Shown: one piece after another, positions 9,592 to 19,200 of the stretch
Layout of the letters: every line of letters starts with the position of its first letter
Position numbering within the stretch: the first letter of the stretch is position 1
Source: Geofilum rhodophaeum
GTDB lineage: Bacteria > Bacteroidota > Bacteroidia > Bacteroidales > Marinilabiliaceae
Length of the DNA stretch: 64,000 nucleotides
Reading direction: 5' to 3'
NCBI RefSeq assembly: GCF_002210225.1
Contig: NZ_MWUJ01000013.1
Span: 48,684 to 112,683, forward strand
The notes under the pieces: model-generated
The model's database searches: none
The model's input: only the letters and a program-made list of their open reading frames with translations
Told to the model about the DNA's origin: nothing
Made by a program: the position numbers and the translations under genes

Positions 9592-10995
9592 TTACTCAGC
9601 TTCTTCTTCATCCGGAAAATCGGAGTATTCAGGCTGCTCCAGAGGCACTACACGCCAATTGTCGGTATAAACGTTCTGCGTAAAGGCCGATCCGGCAAAT
9701 TCCGTTTCTGCATCCGCATCGTTTCCGGTAAGCTGACCCAGGTTGAAATCGGAGTTTTCGAAATAAATACCGAAGTTCTTGTAAGTGGCTCCTTCCCTGG
9801 CTGCCAAAACATTCTCGAAGGTAAATTCCTCCCCCTCCTCGGGTTCAGAAAAACCATAGAAATCGCTGAAAGGAACAGTAACCGTAACCCATCCTTCGGT
9901 CTCAAAGGGAACGACCTCCTTATTGTCGATCCAGGGCACATAATTGTAGGTATATCCTGCCCATTCGCCGCCGTTGTAGTTGTTCATCAAAAGGAGTTTG
10001 AGGAAACCGGTGCCGGACCAGGGCTGGGGCACATACACATCAAACTGAAAGGCCACCTGATTAACAGGCGTCGTGGCCGGGATGTAGGGAGTCAACTGAC
10101 CCCGCCAGTCGTCCACATCATTACCGGCGGTCCACACCTCCGAGCGACGGTTGGCTACATTAAACTCGGCAACGCGGGCGGGACGATGGGCCACATAATT
10201 GCCTTGCGACTGAGTGCCTTCACCAATTACAGCTGATTCCAGGTCCTCGTCGTTTATCATGCTGCCGGTCTCGCTCCAGCTCCAAAAGCCTTGCTGACCC
10301 AAACCATCAAAATCGAGAATGACCCCCTCTTTGAAGTTGAAATAGGCGGGAGAATAAGCACCACCGTTGGCCCCGAAGGCAAACAAAGCGCCACTCTCTG
10401 TTAGTCCCGAAGGAACCACCACTGTAAAGAACTCTCCATCCTCATCGGAAACGATGTCGCCCCCGGTCACTTCGATATTTCCGGGAAAAACCACACGCTC
10501 GATTTCCTTTAAACCCGATCCATAAACTGTGATGACCTCATCGGCCTGGGGCATGGTGTGCGAAATACTGCTAATACGGGGTGCTGCCTCTCTGATTTCA
10601 ATGTCCAGCGTCTTTTCAATGCCACCCGACTTTACCAGACGAATGGTATTACGCACTTCCTCGGCAGCCTCGGTGGTAGGTGTATCTCCACTAAGCTGAA
10701 ACAATACATTTTGATCCGATACATATACCGGATTAAAATAGGTCTTGTGTCCATTCACAAAAACCTGACGAAGACCGGTAAAACCGGAGCCGGTAATACG
10801 GACAACCTGTCCCAAACGAATAAACTCCACATTACGACTGGGAACGGAAGACTCCGGATCCTGCAGGTAAACTCCCGAAATGCTGATGGGAGCTTCCAAA
10901 TTGGGATCGTCATCGTCATCACATGCGGTAAAAAATGCCCCGGAAAGCAAAGCACCGAGCAACAACCACAAATTTATCTTCATTTTCATATACAT
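9592..10995 (-). CDS. Surface glycan-binding lipoprotein (SGBP-B type, IPT/TIG domains)
   Basis: 467 residues with lipobox FTAC (Cys25), followed at once by five aspartates, which resembles the surface-export signal of Bacteroidota lipoproteins. The N-terminal two thirds read as IPT/TIG-like immunoglobulin folds (GQVVRITGSGFTGL, DEVITVYGSGLKEI). The C-terminal part is a ligand-binding beta-sandwich rich in tryptophan (GFWSWSETG, VDVYVP-like, YNGGEWAGYTYNYVPW). It sits between SusD and the xylanase, 23 bp and 34 bp away, the place taken by the XusE-type protein in other xylan loci. Its role is to hold xylan at the cell surface. It is not an enzyme. Xylan as ligand is inferred from context. Confidence 0.85.
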   Translation of the reverse strand: MYMKMKINLWLLLGALLSGAFFTACDDDDDPNLEAPISISGVYLQDPESSVPSRNVEFIRLGQVVRITGSGFTGLRQVFVNGHKTYFNPVYVSDQNVLFQLSGDTPTTEAAEEVRNTIRLVKSGGIEKTLDIEIREAAPRISSISHTMPQADEVITVYGSGLKEIERVVFPGNIEVTGGDIVSDEDGEFFTVVVPSGLTESGALFAFGANGGAYSPAYFNFKEGVILDFDGLGQQGFWSWSETGSMINDEDLESAVIGEGTQSQGNYVAHRPARVAEFNVANRRSEVWTAGNDVDDWRGQLTPYIPATTPVNQVAFQFDVYVPQPWSGTGFLKLLLMNNYNGGEWAGYTYNYVPWIDNKEVVPFETEGWVTVTVPFSDFYGFSEPEEGEEFTFENVLAAREGATYKNFGIYFENSDFNLGQLTGNDADAETEFAGSAFTQNVYTDNWRVVPLEQPEYSDFPDEEEAE

Positions 10996-11029
10996 ATCTT
11001 TTAGTAATTAAACCAATGACTCCATGCCC

Positions 11030-12667
11030 TTACTCAAAAAGGTTGATGCGTTCCTCATTAAACACATAAGGAACAGGATCCTGGCGCAACAAGGGATTTT
11101 GAACCAACTCCCCTTCGGGGTAAGGCAACAACAACATGCTCTCTGTAGCGGTAGCCACCTGTTGCGCCGTATTGGCGTCTCCGGCAACGTACTGGCCATT
11201 TTCATACTCATACTGAACAGCACGCTCCTGATTATTCAGGTAGTTGATGACTTCCTGCTGCTTGTAATAAGAACGACGCACCAAATCGTACCAGTACTGA
11301 CCTTCCATAGCCAGCTCAACACGACGCTCGTAATGCAAATCGCTGTATGAGATCTCGGACTTGGTAGACATGCCGGCGCGGGTGCGGACTTTGTTAAAAT
11401 ATTCAAGAGCTACGGCATCGCTGGTACTGGCACTATTGCCCAGAATGGCTTCGGCCAGGTTCAAATACACCTCAGCCAAACGCAGCATCTTGGTGGTGGC
11501 ACCGGAATTCATCCTTTGCACTATGCCATCATTGTCCTTAGAAGAACCTACCACACCCTTCTTCACATTGCAACGGTCGGTTTCTTCGTAGGTGTAGCCA
11601 CCGTCTTCTTTGCGCAACTCGGGATAAAAGGCCCCATTGGTTGCAAAAGTAGCGTGCAAACGCTCCTGATCGGCGGCTTCGTAGGTACGGATAACGTCCC
11701 AGGAAGCATAGGTGTAGTAACCCCAGGCAGCATCGTCGCCGGTAATCTCTGAATTCCAGGCAAAGTAAGCCTGCTGGGTATTGGTGATCCCGTACTCGGT
11801 GGAACCGCCCACCCAATTTAGCGTAAATAAGTGCTCCGGATCGTGGTTGCCTTCCAGGGTAAACAAGGCGGCATAGTCTTCATTCAATTCCAGTCCACTC
11901 TCCTCAGCCACTTTGAGTGCGGCTTTTTTGGCCAACTCCAAATATTCGGCGCTGCGTGTGCCGCTGTTCGGATCACTGTTGCCGTGCAGTCCCGCAAAGG
12001 AAAGGTAAACACGGGACAACATGCCGTAGGCGCTCCAGCTGGTTAAACGACCACTTTGACCAACAGTCTCCGGCAGGTATTTAGCGGCAAATTCCAAATC
12101 GCGGATGGCAAACTCAAACACATCGTTGCGCGGATTGGTGGGCACAATGGGATTATTGACCATGGCGGCATTGTCTTCGATTAAGATGACATCGCCCCAA
12201 AGAGAAGCCAGGTACCAATAGGCCACACCCCGCATAAAGCGCGCTTCAGCAATGGCTACATTCTTTTGTTCCTCGGTCACATTTACAGCAAATTTACGAA
12301 TGTTGTTGATGGTGTTGTTCGACTGGCCGATGATGTTATAAAACGATCCCCAGGCCGAAACCATTGGTCCCGTCAGCGATGTCTCCGTAAAGTTGGTAAA
12401 GGGATAGATGTAATCCGAATAGGGTGCAAAGAGATTATTGCCCCGTCCGTCGCCCAGGGCGTAGTAAAACTTATCGTTAAAGTCGAACCACACCTTACTG
12501 TACAGGGGAGCAGTAGCAGCCTGTAACTCTGCATTATTCTGGAAATAATTTTCCAGCGTAATCCGGTCATTTGGGGTGCTGTCCAAAAAATCGTCGTTGC
12601 AGCCGCTTATCCCTATAGCCAAAGCCAGGGACAGGCCGAGTGCTTTTATATAATTGTTCCTCTTCAT
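11030..12667 (-). CDS. SusD/RagB-family outer-membrane glycan-binding lipoprotein (first pair)
   Basis: 545 residues with lipobox ISGC (Cys23). It shows the SusD-like N-terminal motif FLDSTPNDRITLENYF, TPR helices including EARFMRGVAYWYLASLWGD, and the C-terminal HYERRVELAMEGQYWYDLVRR block. It is encoded 18 bp after SusC (12686-15856) and before the glycan-binding protein, so it belongs to the main xylan operon. It forms the lid of the SusC channel and binds xylo-oligosaccharides (family knowledge plus context). Confidence 0.93.
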   Translation of the reverse strand: MKRNNYIKALGLSLALAIGISGCNDDFLDSTPNDRITLENYFQNNAELQAATAPLYSKVWFDFNDKFYYALGDGRGNNLFAPYSDYIYPFTNFTETSLTGPMVSAWGSFYNIIGQSNNTINNIRKFAVNVTEEQKNVAIAEARFMRGVAYWYLASLWGDVILIEDNAAMVNNPIVPTNPRNDVFEFAIRDLEFAAKYLPETVGQSGRLTSWSAYGMLSRVYLSFAGLHGNSDPNSGTRSAEYLELAKKAALKVAEESGLELNEDYAALFTLEGNHDPEHLFTLNWVGGSTEYGITNTQQAYFAWNSEITGDDAAWGYYTYASWDVIRTYEAADQERLHATFATNGAFYPELRKEDGGYTYEETDRCNVKKGVVGSSKDNDGIVQRMNSGATTKMLRLAEVYLNLAEAILGNSASTSDAVALEYFNKVRTRAGMSTKSEISYSDLHYERRVELAMEGQYWYDLVRRSYYKQQEVINYLNNQERAVQYEYENGQYVAGDANTAQQVATATESMLLLPYPEGELVQNPLLRQDPVPYVFNEERINLFE

Positions 12668-12685
12668 ATAGCTTACATTTAATGG

Positions 12686-15600
12686 TTAGAAGGTGAGGTT
12701 AAGTCCCAAAGTATAAATGCGTGGTGAAGGATAACGGGCATTGTCCACTCCGCTTAACAGGGCATTCTGCTGATGAGCACCCACCTCAGGGTCGTAACCC
12801 GAATACTTGGTCCAGGTGTACACATTCTGAAGGTTGGCATATACCTTGGCGTTTTCCATACCAATCTTACTCACCCACTTGCGAGGCAAGTTGTAGCCCA
12901 AAGAGATGTTTTGTATGCGCAGGTAAGAGCCATCCTCTACATAGCGATTGCTCATACGGTTGTTGGCATTGGATGATGAAGCCGAAAGGCGATACATATC
13001 GTCGGCCCCGCCTACCACTTCTAAATTACGGTAGTCGTTCTCCGGACCATTGGCATCGACCACACCCAGGCGGGCATAATCCCGTGCGCTCACCAACAGG
13101 TTGTGGTTCTCTCTGGGATTCTCGAGCCAGCGACGCTGATAGTTAATGACGTCGTTACCAAAGGAACCGCCGAGTTGTACCGAAAGATCAAAGCCTTTGT
13201 AGGCAAAGCTGTTGCCAATACCAAAGGTAAACTTAGGCTCGGGATTGCCAATAAAGGTCCGGTCGCTGTCGTTGATGACGCCATCGCCATTAACGTCCTC
13301 AAAAATATAGTCGCCGATCCATACGCCCGACTCGGCAATACCAATCCCTTCGGGACGGGCCACCTCTTTAACCTGGCCATTGGCGTCCTTATAGTAGAAA
13401 TCGGTTCCTTTGTTAAAGCGACCAATCACTTTATAGCCATAGAACTGACCGATGGACTTACCTACAACGGTGCGGGTTACCGGGGTAACTTCAGAACCTT
13501 CCTGCACCGTAACATCGAGGGTACTGGTTTCGGTATCCAACTCCATCACCTTGTTGCGGTTGAGAGAGAACACCAGGTTGCTTCGCCATTGGAAACCACC
13601 ACGATCCACATTTACAGTATTCAAAGTCAGCTCGATCCCCTTATTCTCCAAAGAACCGATATTGCCCCAAGGGGGGGTGGTAGAGCCCTGCCCCTGCGAA
13701 CCCAAGTAAGCCGGCAAGGGAAGACGCAGCAACAGGTTGTCGGTCTTCTTATAATAAACGTCGGCGATAAATTCTACACGATTCTGAAACAGGCTGACGT
13801 CCAGGCCCAGGTTGCTGCTTTGGGTGGTTTCCCATTGCAGAGCCGGGTTGGCGGTGTTGCCGGCCAACTGACCGGTTCCCCAAATGGTGGTGACCGATGA
13901 CATAACAGAAGTGTAGGCATAGGCGTCGGTACTTTGGTTACCTACTTTTCCCCAACCGGCGCGCAAACGCAGGTTGCTGACGATCGGATTGTCGCGCAGA
14001 AAGGACTCGTTCGAAATCCTCCAGGCTACTGCCGCTGAGGGGAACCAACCCCAACGATTGTCCTCGGCAAAGTTGGAAGAACCGTCGTGACGCAGGGTGG
14101 TAGTCAGCATATAACGGTCGTCGTATGAATAAAATACACGTCCAAAATAAGACATCATGGCGTGGAACCCACTGTTGCCATTGGCTTGAGAGGTGGTACC
14201 GTCACCGGCATTCAAATCGTGGGCGGCATTGTTCAGAAAACCAGAGCGATAACCGTACAAATATTCCCAGTTCGATTCCTGCATCTCCTGACCCAGCATG
14301 GCGTTAACGCTGTGTACTTCGTTAAGGGTACGGGTGTAATTCAGAATGTTGTTCCAGGACCAATACTTGCTGTAGGTCTTTACCCGCTCGGATTGAATAA
14401 CGTCGTTGCTCAAGGCGCCAAAGCGGTACGAGGGCGTAAAGCGGTACTCGTTGTTCATATTAAAATCGCTCGCAAGCTCGGTCTTCAGGCTTAGGCCTTT
14501 AAGCAGGGTTGCTTCCAAAAAGATGCCACTGCGTATGCCGAGGCGCTCTCTGTCGTTCTCGCGAATGCTGGCCAAACCAACCGGATTGGTTTGTACGTAC
14601 ATGTTGTCGTCGGGACCGTCAAAAGTACCCTCTGCATTACGAACCGACACGTTGGGGGTTTGCTTCATAGCCGTTTTGATCATGGTATCGTTGTTGGCGT
14701 TATCGCTGCCAATAGACAATACCTGATTGGTGTTACTCAAGGAAAAGTTAACACCGGCCTTTAACCAGTCTTTTACCTGACTGTCGAAATTTCCACGCAG
14801 GGTAATACGATCAAAACCGGAACCTATGGCAATACCTTCCTGGTCGAGATAACCCAGTCCGAGGGCGTAAGTCGATTTTTCACTACCTCCGGAAACCGAA
14901 AGGTTGTGGCTCTGCATGAAGGCACGCTGATAAAGGGCATCCTGCCAATCGGTACCCTCACCCAAAATGGAGGGATCGATGAAATAGGAGTCGTCGTTGA
15001 CGATGTTGGCTTCGGCTCTTTCATTTTTGTGCTCGGCATACTGACGCAAATCCATCAGGTCGAGACGGGTAGGAATCTCCTGGTAACCCATGTAACCATC
15101 ATAGGTCACCCGGGCTGTTCCTTTTTCTCCCCGCTTGGTGGTAATAAGAATAACTCCGTTGGCACCACGCGAACCGTAAATGGCCGTTGCCGAGGCATCC
15201 TTCAATACGTCCATGGTAAGGATGTCGGAGGGGTTAATGGAGGCCAGGGGGTTGTTGGAGGAGGAGCCGCTGTTGCCATCGATGACTACGCCATCGATAA
15301 CAAAGATGGGTTCGTTGGTGGCATTGATGGAGTTGACGCCCCGAATCCGGATGGAGGAACTGGAACCCGGAGCTCCGGAGTTCTGCTGCACCTGTACCCC
15401 GGCAGCACGGCCCTGCAACACCTGATCGATGGAGGTGGGGACCGATTTTTCGATGGCCTCATTGGATACGGATACCATAGAACCGGTCACATCGGTCCTG
15501 CGCATGGATCCATAACCTACTACAACCACTTCGTCGAGCGACATATAAGACTCTTGAAGCACAACATTGATGGTGTTGCGGTTGTCCACCGAGACCTTCT

Positions 15601-15856
15601 GGGATTCAAAACCCAGAAAATTAAAAACCAAAACACTGTTGCCAGGAGCATTCAGGCTATAATTGCCATCAATGTCGGTGATTACTCCTGAAGAGGTACC
15701 CTCAATAAGGATACTCACGCCCGGAAGGGGGCTGCCCTGCTGATCCATTACGCTTCCAGAAACCGTGAGGTTCTGCGAAAAAGCGAAAAATGGAACGGTC
15801 AGCAGTAACAAAAAGGCAAGTACGATGCCTTTGCTGAACACATTAGTTTTTCTCAT
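12686..15856 (-). CDS. SusC/RagA-family TonB-dependent transporter (first pair)
   Basis: 1056 residues with a signal peptide to about residue 27 (VPFFAFSQN). A CarboxypepD_reg-like domain follows (VSGSVMDQQGSPLPGVSI), then the plug with EVVVVGYGSM and MDVLKDASATAIYGSRGANG, and a barrel ending in IYTLGLNLTF. It is the first gene of the main xylan operon (SusC-SusD-binding protein-xylanase) and lies 360 bp from the end of the hybrid regulator gene; that gap holds the candidate promoter. The barrel differs clearly from the second SusC (4011-7070) while the N-terminal domains are similar, which suggests transporters for different fragment sizes or decorations (inference). Confidence 0.95.
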   Translation of the reverse strand: MRKTNVFSKGIVLAFLLLLTVPFFAFSQNLTVSGSVMDQQGSPLPGVSILIEGTSSGVITDIDGNYSLNAPGNSVLVFNFLGFESQKVSVDNRNTINVVLQESYMSLDEVVVVGYGSMRRTDVTGSMVSVSNEAIEKSVPTSIDQVLQGRAAGVQVQQNSGAPGSSSSIRIRGVNSINATNEPIFVIDGVVIDGNSGSSSNNPLASINPSDILTMDVLKDASATAIYGSRGANGVILITTKRGEKGTARVTYDGYMGYQEIPTRLDLMDLRQYAEHKNERAEANIVNDDSYFIDPSILGEGTDWQDALYQRAFMQSHNLSVSGGSEKSTYALGLGYLDQEGIAIGSGFDRITLRGNFDSQVKDWLKAGVNFSLSNTNQVLSIGSDNANNDTMIKTAMKQTPNVSVRNAEGTFDGPDDNMYVQTNPVGLASIRENDRERLGIRSGIFLEATLLKGLSLKTELASDFNMNNEYRFTPSYRFGALSNDVIQSERVKTYSKYWSWNNILNYTRTLNEVHSVNAMLGQEMQESNWEYLYGYRSGFLNNAAHDLNAGDGTTSQANGNSGFHAMMSYFGRVFYSYDDRYMLTTTLRHDGSSNFAEDNRWGWFPSAAVAWRISNESFLRDNPIVSNLRLRAGWGKVGNQSTDAYAYTSVMSSVTTIWGTGQLAGNTANPALQWETTQSSNLGLDVSLFQNRVEFIADVYYKKTDNLLLRLPLPAYLGSQGQGSTTPPWGNIGSLENKGIELTLNTVNVDRGGFQWRSNLVFSLNRNKVMELDTETSTLDVTVQEGSEVTPVTRTVVGKSIGQFYGYKVIGRFNKGTDFYYKDANGQVKEVARPEGIGIAESGVWIGDYIFEDVNGDGVINDSDRTFIGNPEPKFTFGIGNSFAYKGFDLSVQLGGSFGNDVINYQRRWLENPRENHNLLVSARDYARLGVVDANGPENDYRNLEVVGGADDMYRLSASSSNANNRMSNRYVEDGSYLRIQNISLGYNLPRKWVSKIGMENAKVYANLQNVYTWTKYSGYDPEVGAHQQNALLSGVDNARYPSPRIYTLGLNLTF

Positions 15857-16080
15857 AAATACAATAATTTGGTAAAGCGATAAATGTGATTGGGGTCAAT
15901 CACCAATTAAGTCAAATTAACAGAATTTGGTCTGTGCTGTTCTGCCTACATCAATAAAAAAAAATTTAAGTCCAACAATTACATTTCAACGGAGTAACCA
16001 CATTCAGTCCGCTCCTACAATTTGAACACCCAGAGGGCGAATAATACAATTTCACATTTGAATGTTAAAATTGATTAATA

Positions 16081-16140
16081 CAAATGTAAGTGTAGTACCT
16101 CTAAGAAAGGGGTAAAAAAATGTGAATTAAGGGGAAATTT
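16081..16140 (-). promoter_or_regulatory. Candidate promoter of the main xylan operon
   Basis: On the minus strand TACATTTG (16088-16081) matches the Bacteroidota -7 consensus TAnnTTTG, but no good -33 TTTG is seen. Upstream at 16121-16140 lies tgtgaattaaggggaaattt, which resembles a compressed form of the blocks at 1856-1905 and 7132-7181. The leader to the SusC start would be about 220 nt. The rest of 15857-16216 is AT-rich and shows no gene. Confidence 0.35.
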
Positions 16141-16161
16141 ATATCCGACCCGGAAGCTGTA

Positions 16162-16181
16162 TTGCCGGGAGACACCGGCAA
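16162..16181 (-). terminator. Hairpin after the hybrid regulator gene
   Basis: Perfect 7 bp stem ttgccgg / ccggcaa with a 6-nt loop, 36 bp past the regulator stop. It lacks a clear T run on the minus strand, so termination is plausible but not certain. Confidence 0.4.
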
Positions 16182-16216
16182 CACATTACCTTACAAACAT
16201 TTACAGAAAGCCGTCT

Positions 16217-19200
16217 TTAACTGTGGTGCTGTTTGAGGTAATCGGTGGGTTTCACGCCCATCTCTTTCGTAAAACACTTGCTGAAGTATTTGGGATCGGA
16301 AAAGCCGACCATAAAACCGACCTCGGAGACGGACAATTTATCCTGGCGGAAAATCTGTGCCGCTTTTTTAATGCGCATGGATCGGATGAACTCTACCAGG
16401 GAAAGACCGGTGAGACCTTTCACCTTTTTCAGGATGATGGAGTGACTCATGTGCATTTCGTCGATGAGAAAGGACACGTCGAAGGTGGGATCGGCCAGTT
16501 TCTGCTCGGTAATTTCCATAAGCCGTTTCAAAAAGCGCTCGTCCATTGGCGTAATGGCCTCCTCGGTGGGTTCGAGCACCATTTGTTTGCTGAAGCGCTG
16601 CTTAAAGGCCTCACGCGATTGCAATACAGAAGCCACCTGGGCTTCCAACACATGAATGTTGAAGGGCTTGGTCAGATAAGAGTCGGCACCGGATTCGAAA
16701 CCTTCGACCATGTGCTCATCATCGGTGCGGGCCGTGAGCATCACCACGGGAATGTGGCAGGTCTCCTTACTGGTTTTTAGCGCACGCGTCACCTCTATCC
16801 CGCTCATCCCCGGCAACATCACATCACAAATAACCAGATCGGGCATCAGTCCCGCCAGTTCTTCATGGGCCTTTCGGCCGTTATGAAACACAACGGTTCT
16901 GAATCGGGGGGCGAATACCTTTTGCAGGTAATCAGCCAGGTCGGCATCGTCTTCCACAACCACCAAAAGCGCCTGCTTTTGGTCGCCCTTGCTGGCCGAC
17001 AACCCCTGCTCTGAGTCGCTGAAGTCTGCTGAGCTGCTTTCCTCTGTAACGTCCTCCTGATGCGAGTAGGCTGCTTCCTGCTGCAGGTTGCCCTCGGGCA
17101 GCAGCACTTCAAAGCAGCAGCCCTTAGCTTCCAGATTGTAAGCTTTAACACTGCCCTTCATTTTCTCGACAAAATCACGCACTATGGAGAGGCCAATCCC
17201 CGAACCGGCCAAATGCTCATAACCTTCGCTGCGTACCTGATAAAAACGATTAAATACATTGTCGATCTCGCTTTCGGGAATGCCGGGTCCCTCGTCGCAA
17301 AAGCGCAGCGTGTACCAGGATTCGGCCTCTGAATTTTGACTGTAATCGATGCTCAGGTGCAAGGTGCTTCCTGGCGGTGCATATTTCACCGAATTGGACA
17401 AAAGATTATGCACAACGGTGGTCAACAAGCGCTTATCTGCAGAAACCAGGCTTTCGTTAGGGGCCTTAATCTCCACTTGCACTTTGTTTTGCCGCAATAG
17501 AGGCTCAAAGTCAAGCAGGGTTTCCTGGACCAGCGTCTCGAGCGGAAACACCGAGTTGCGCAGACTCAGTTCTCCTTTGTCCATTTTCCGCAGTTCGAGG
17601 AGTTGGTTGACCTGGGTCAGCAGGCGTTTCACATTCCTGTAGATCATATTCAACACATCGCGGGTCTCCCGGTCGAGCTCCTGCCGGTCGATCAACTGCT
17701 GCAGCGGAGCATGAATCAGGGTCAGGGGGGTACGGATTTCATGCGACACATTGGTGAAGAAGCGCATTTTGGCCTCGGCAATTTCGGTTTCTTTTTTGTG
17801 TTCCAGACTCTCGATGATCAGTTGATTCTTCTTTTTTACGGCAATCAGAGAGTATTTCCTGAAAACAAAGAGTAAGAAAAGGAAGAACAGTCCGTACAAC
17901 AGGTAGGCCCATACTGTTAGGTACACGGGCGGATCGACAATAAGGGTAAGTTCCCGTACCTCGGGGGCCCAAACGCCATCGTTGTTGGTGGCGCGCACTT
18001 GCAGGGTATAGGTGCCAAAACGCAGGTTGGTATAGGTTACCCGACGATTTTGACTGCCGGTTTCCTGCCACTCGTCGTTAAAACCGACCAGACGGTAGGC
18101 GTAACGGATCTTGTCGGGACTGGAAAAGTGGAGGGCCGAAAACTCAAAGGAGATCTCATTGTCGGAGTGGGCCAAACGCAGCTCCTCACTCGAAAAGATG
18201 TTTTTATCGAGCAGCACCCGGTTGCCGATTTTTTGACGGGGCAACACGCTGCGGTTGTGCAGTCGAAAATCGGTAATGGCCACCCGTGCATCAAAGGGGT
18301 TGTTCACAATGCTGTCGGGATGAAAGATGGTGATGCCGTTGACGCCACCAAAAAACAAGTGACCGCTTGCGGCATCACGAAAGGCGCTGTTGAGGTTGAA
18401 TTGCTCTCCGGGCAGGCCGTCGTTGCGTCCAAAAGAAACCAGGTTGCCACTGGACGGATGATAGCGGCAAAGGCCTTTGTTGGTCCCCAGCCATAAATGT
18501 CCCGTTTCATCCTCACGAATACTGTAAACGAGTCCCCCCGGCAAACCATCCTGCTCGCTGAGGTGACTGAAGCTGACCTGCCCCTTTAATATCTCAGAAA
18601 CAGGGGTACTGCGACCTAGCTCTATTTTGTTGAGTCCACGCCCGGTAGCTACCCAAAGATTGCCGTAACTGTCCTCCCGAATATCGTACACATCGTTATA
18701 GGCCAGGGTGTTTGATTCGCCGCTTTGGTGACGAAACACAGTAAAACTACCACGTCGCCGCATCACATCCTCAATGGGCGCAACACTGAGTCCGCCCCCC
18801 TTGGTGCCCACCCACAGCAAATCGCGCGAATCTTTAAACACGACCAGGGCCTTATCGCTGCCCAGCCCCAGCATGTGGGCGGGGGTTTCGTTGTAGCGCT
18901 CGATTTGACGAGAGTACTTGTTAATGTAACCGATGCCCTGCCCCCAGGTACCAAACCAAATGTTGTCGCGATCGTCTTCGAAGAGGGAAAAAATGAAACC
19001 ATCGACAACGTAGCTGTCGAAACGCCGACCGTCGTACACCACCAGACTGTTGGCGGCTGATCCTATCCAAAGCATGCTGTCGCTGTCGAGCAACAGGGCG
19101 GATATTTCACTTTTCCAGGCCCCGTCGCGCAGGATGACCCGGGGAATGTTTTGCAGGCGCTGCAATTGACCGCCGCTGCGACGAAAGACATCAATACCCG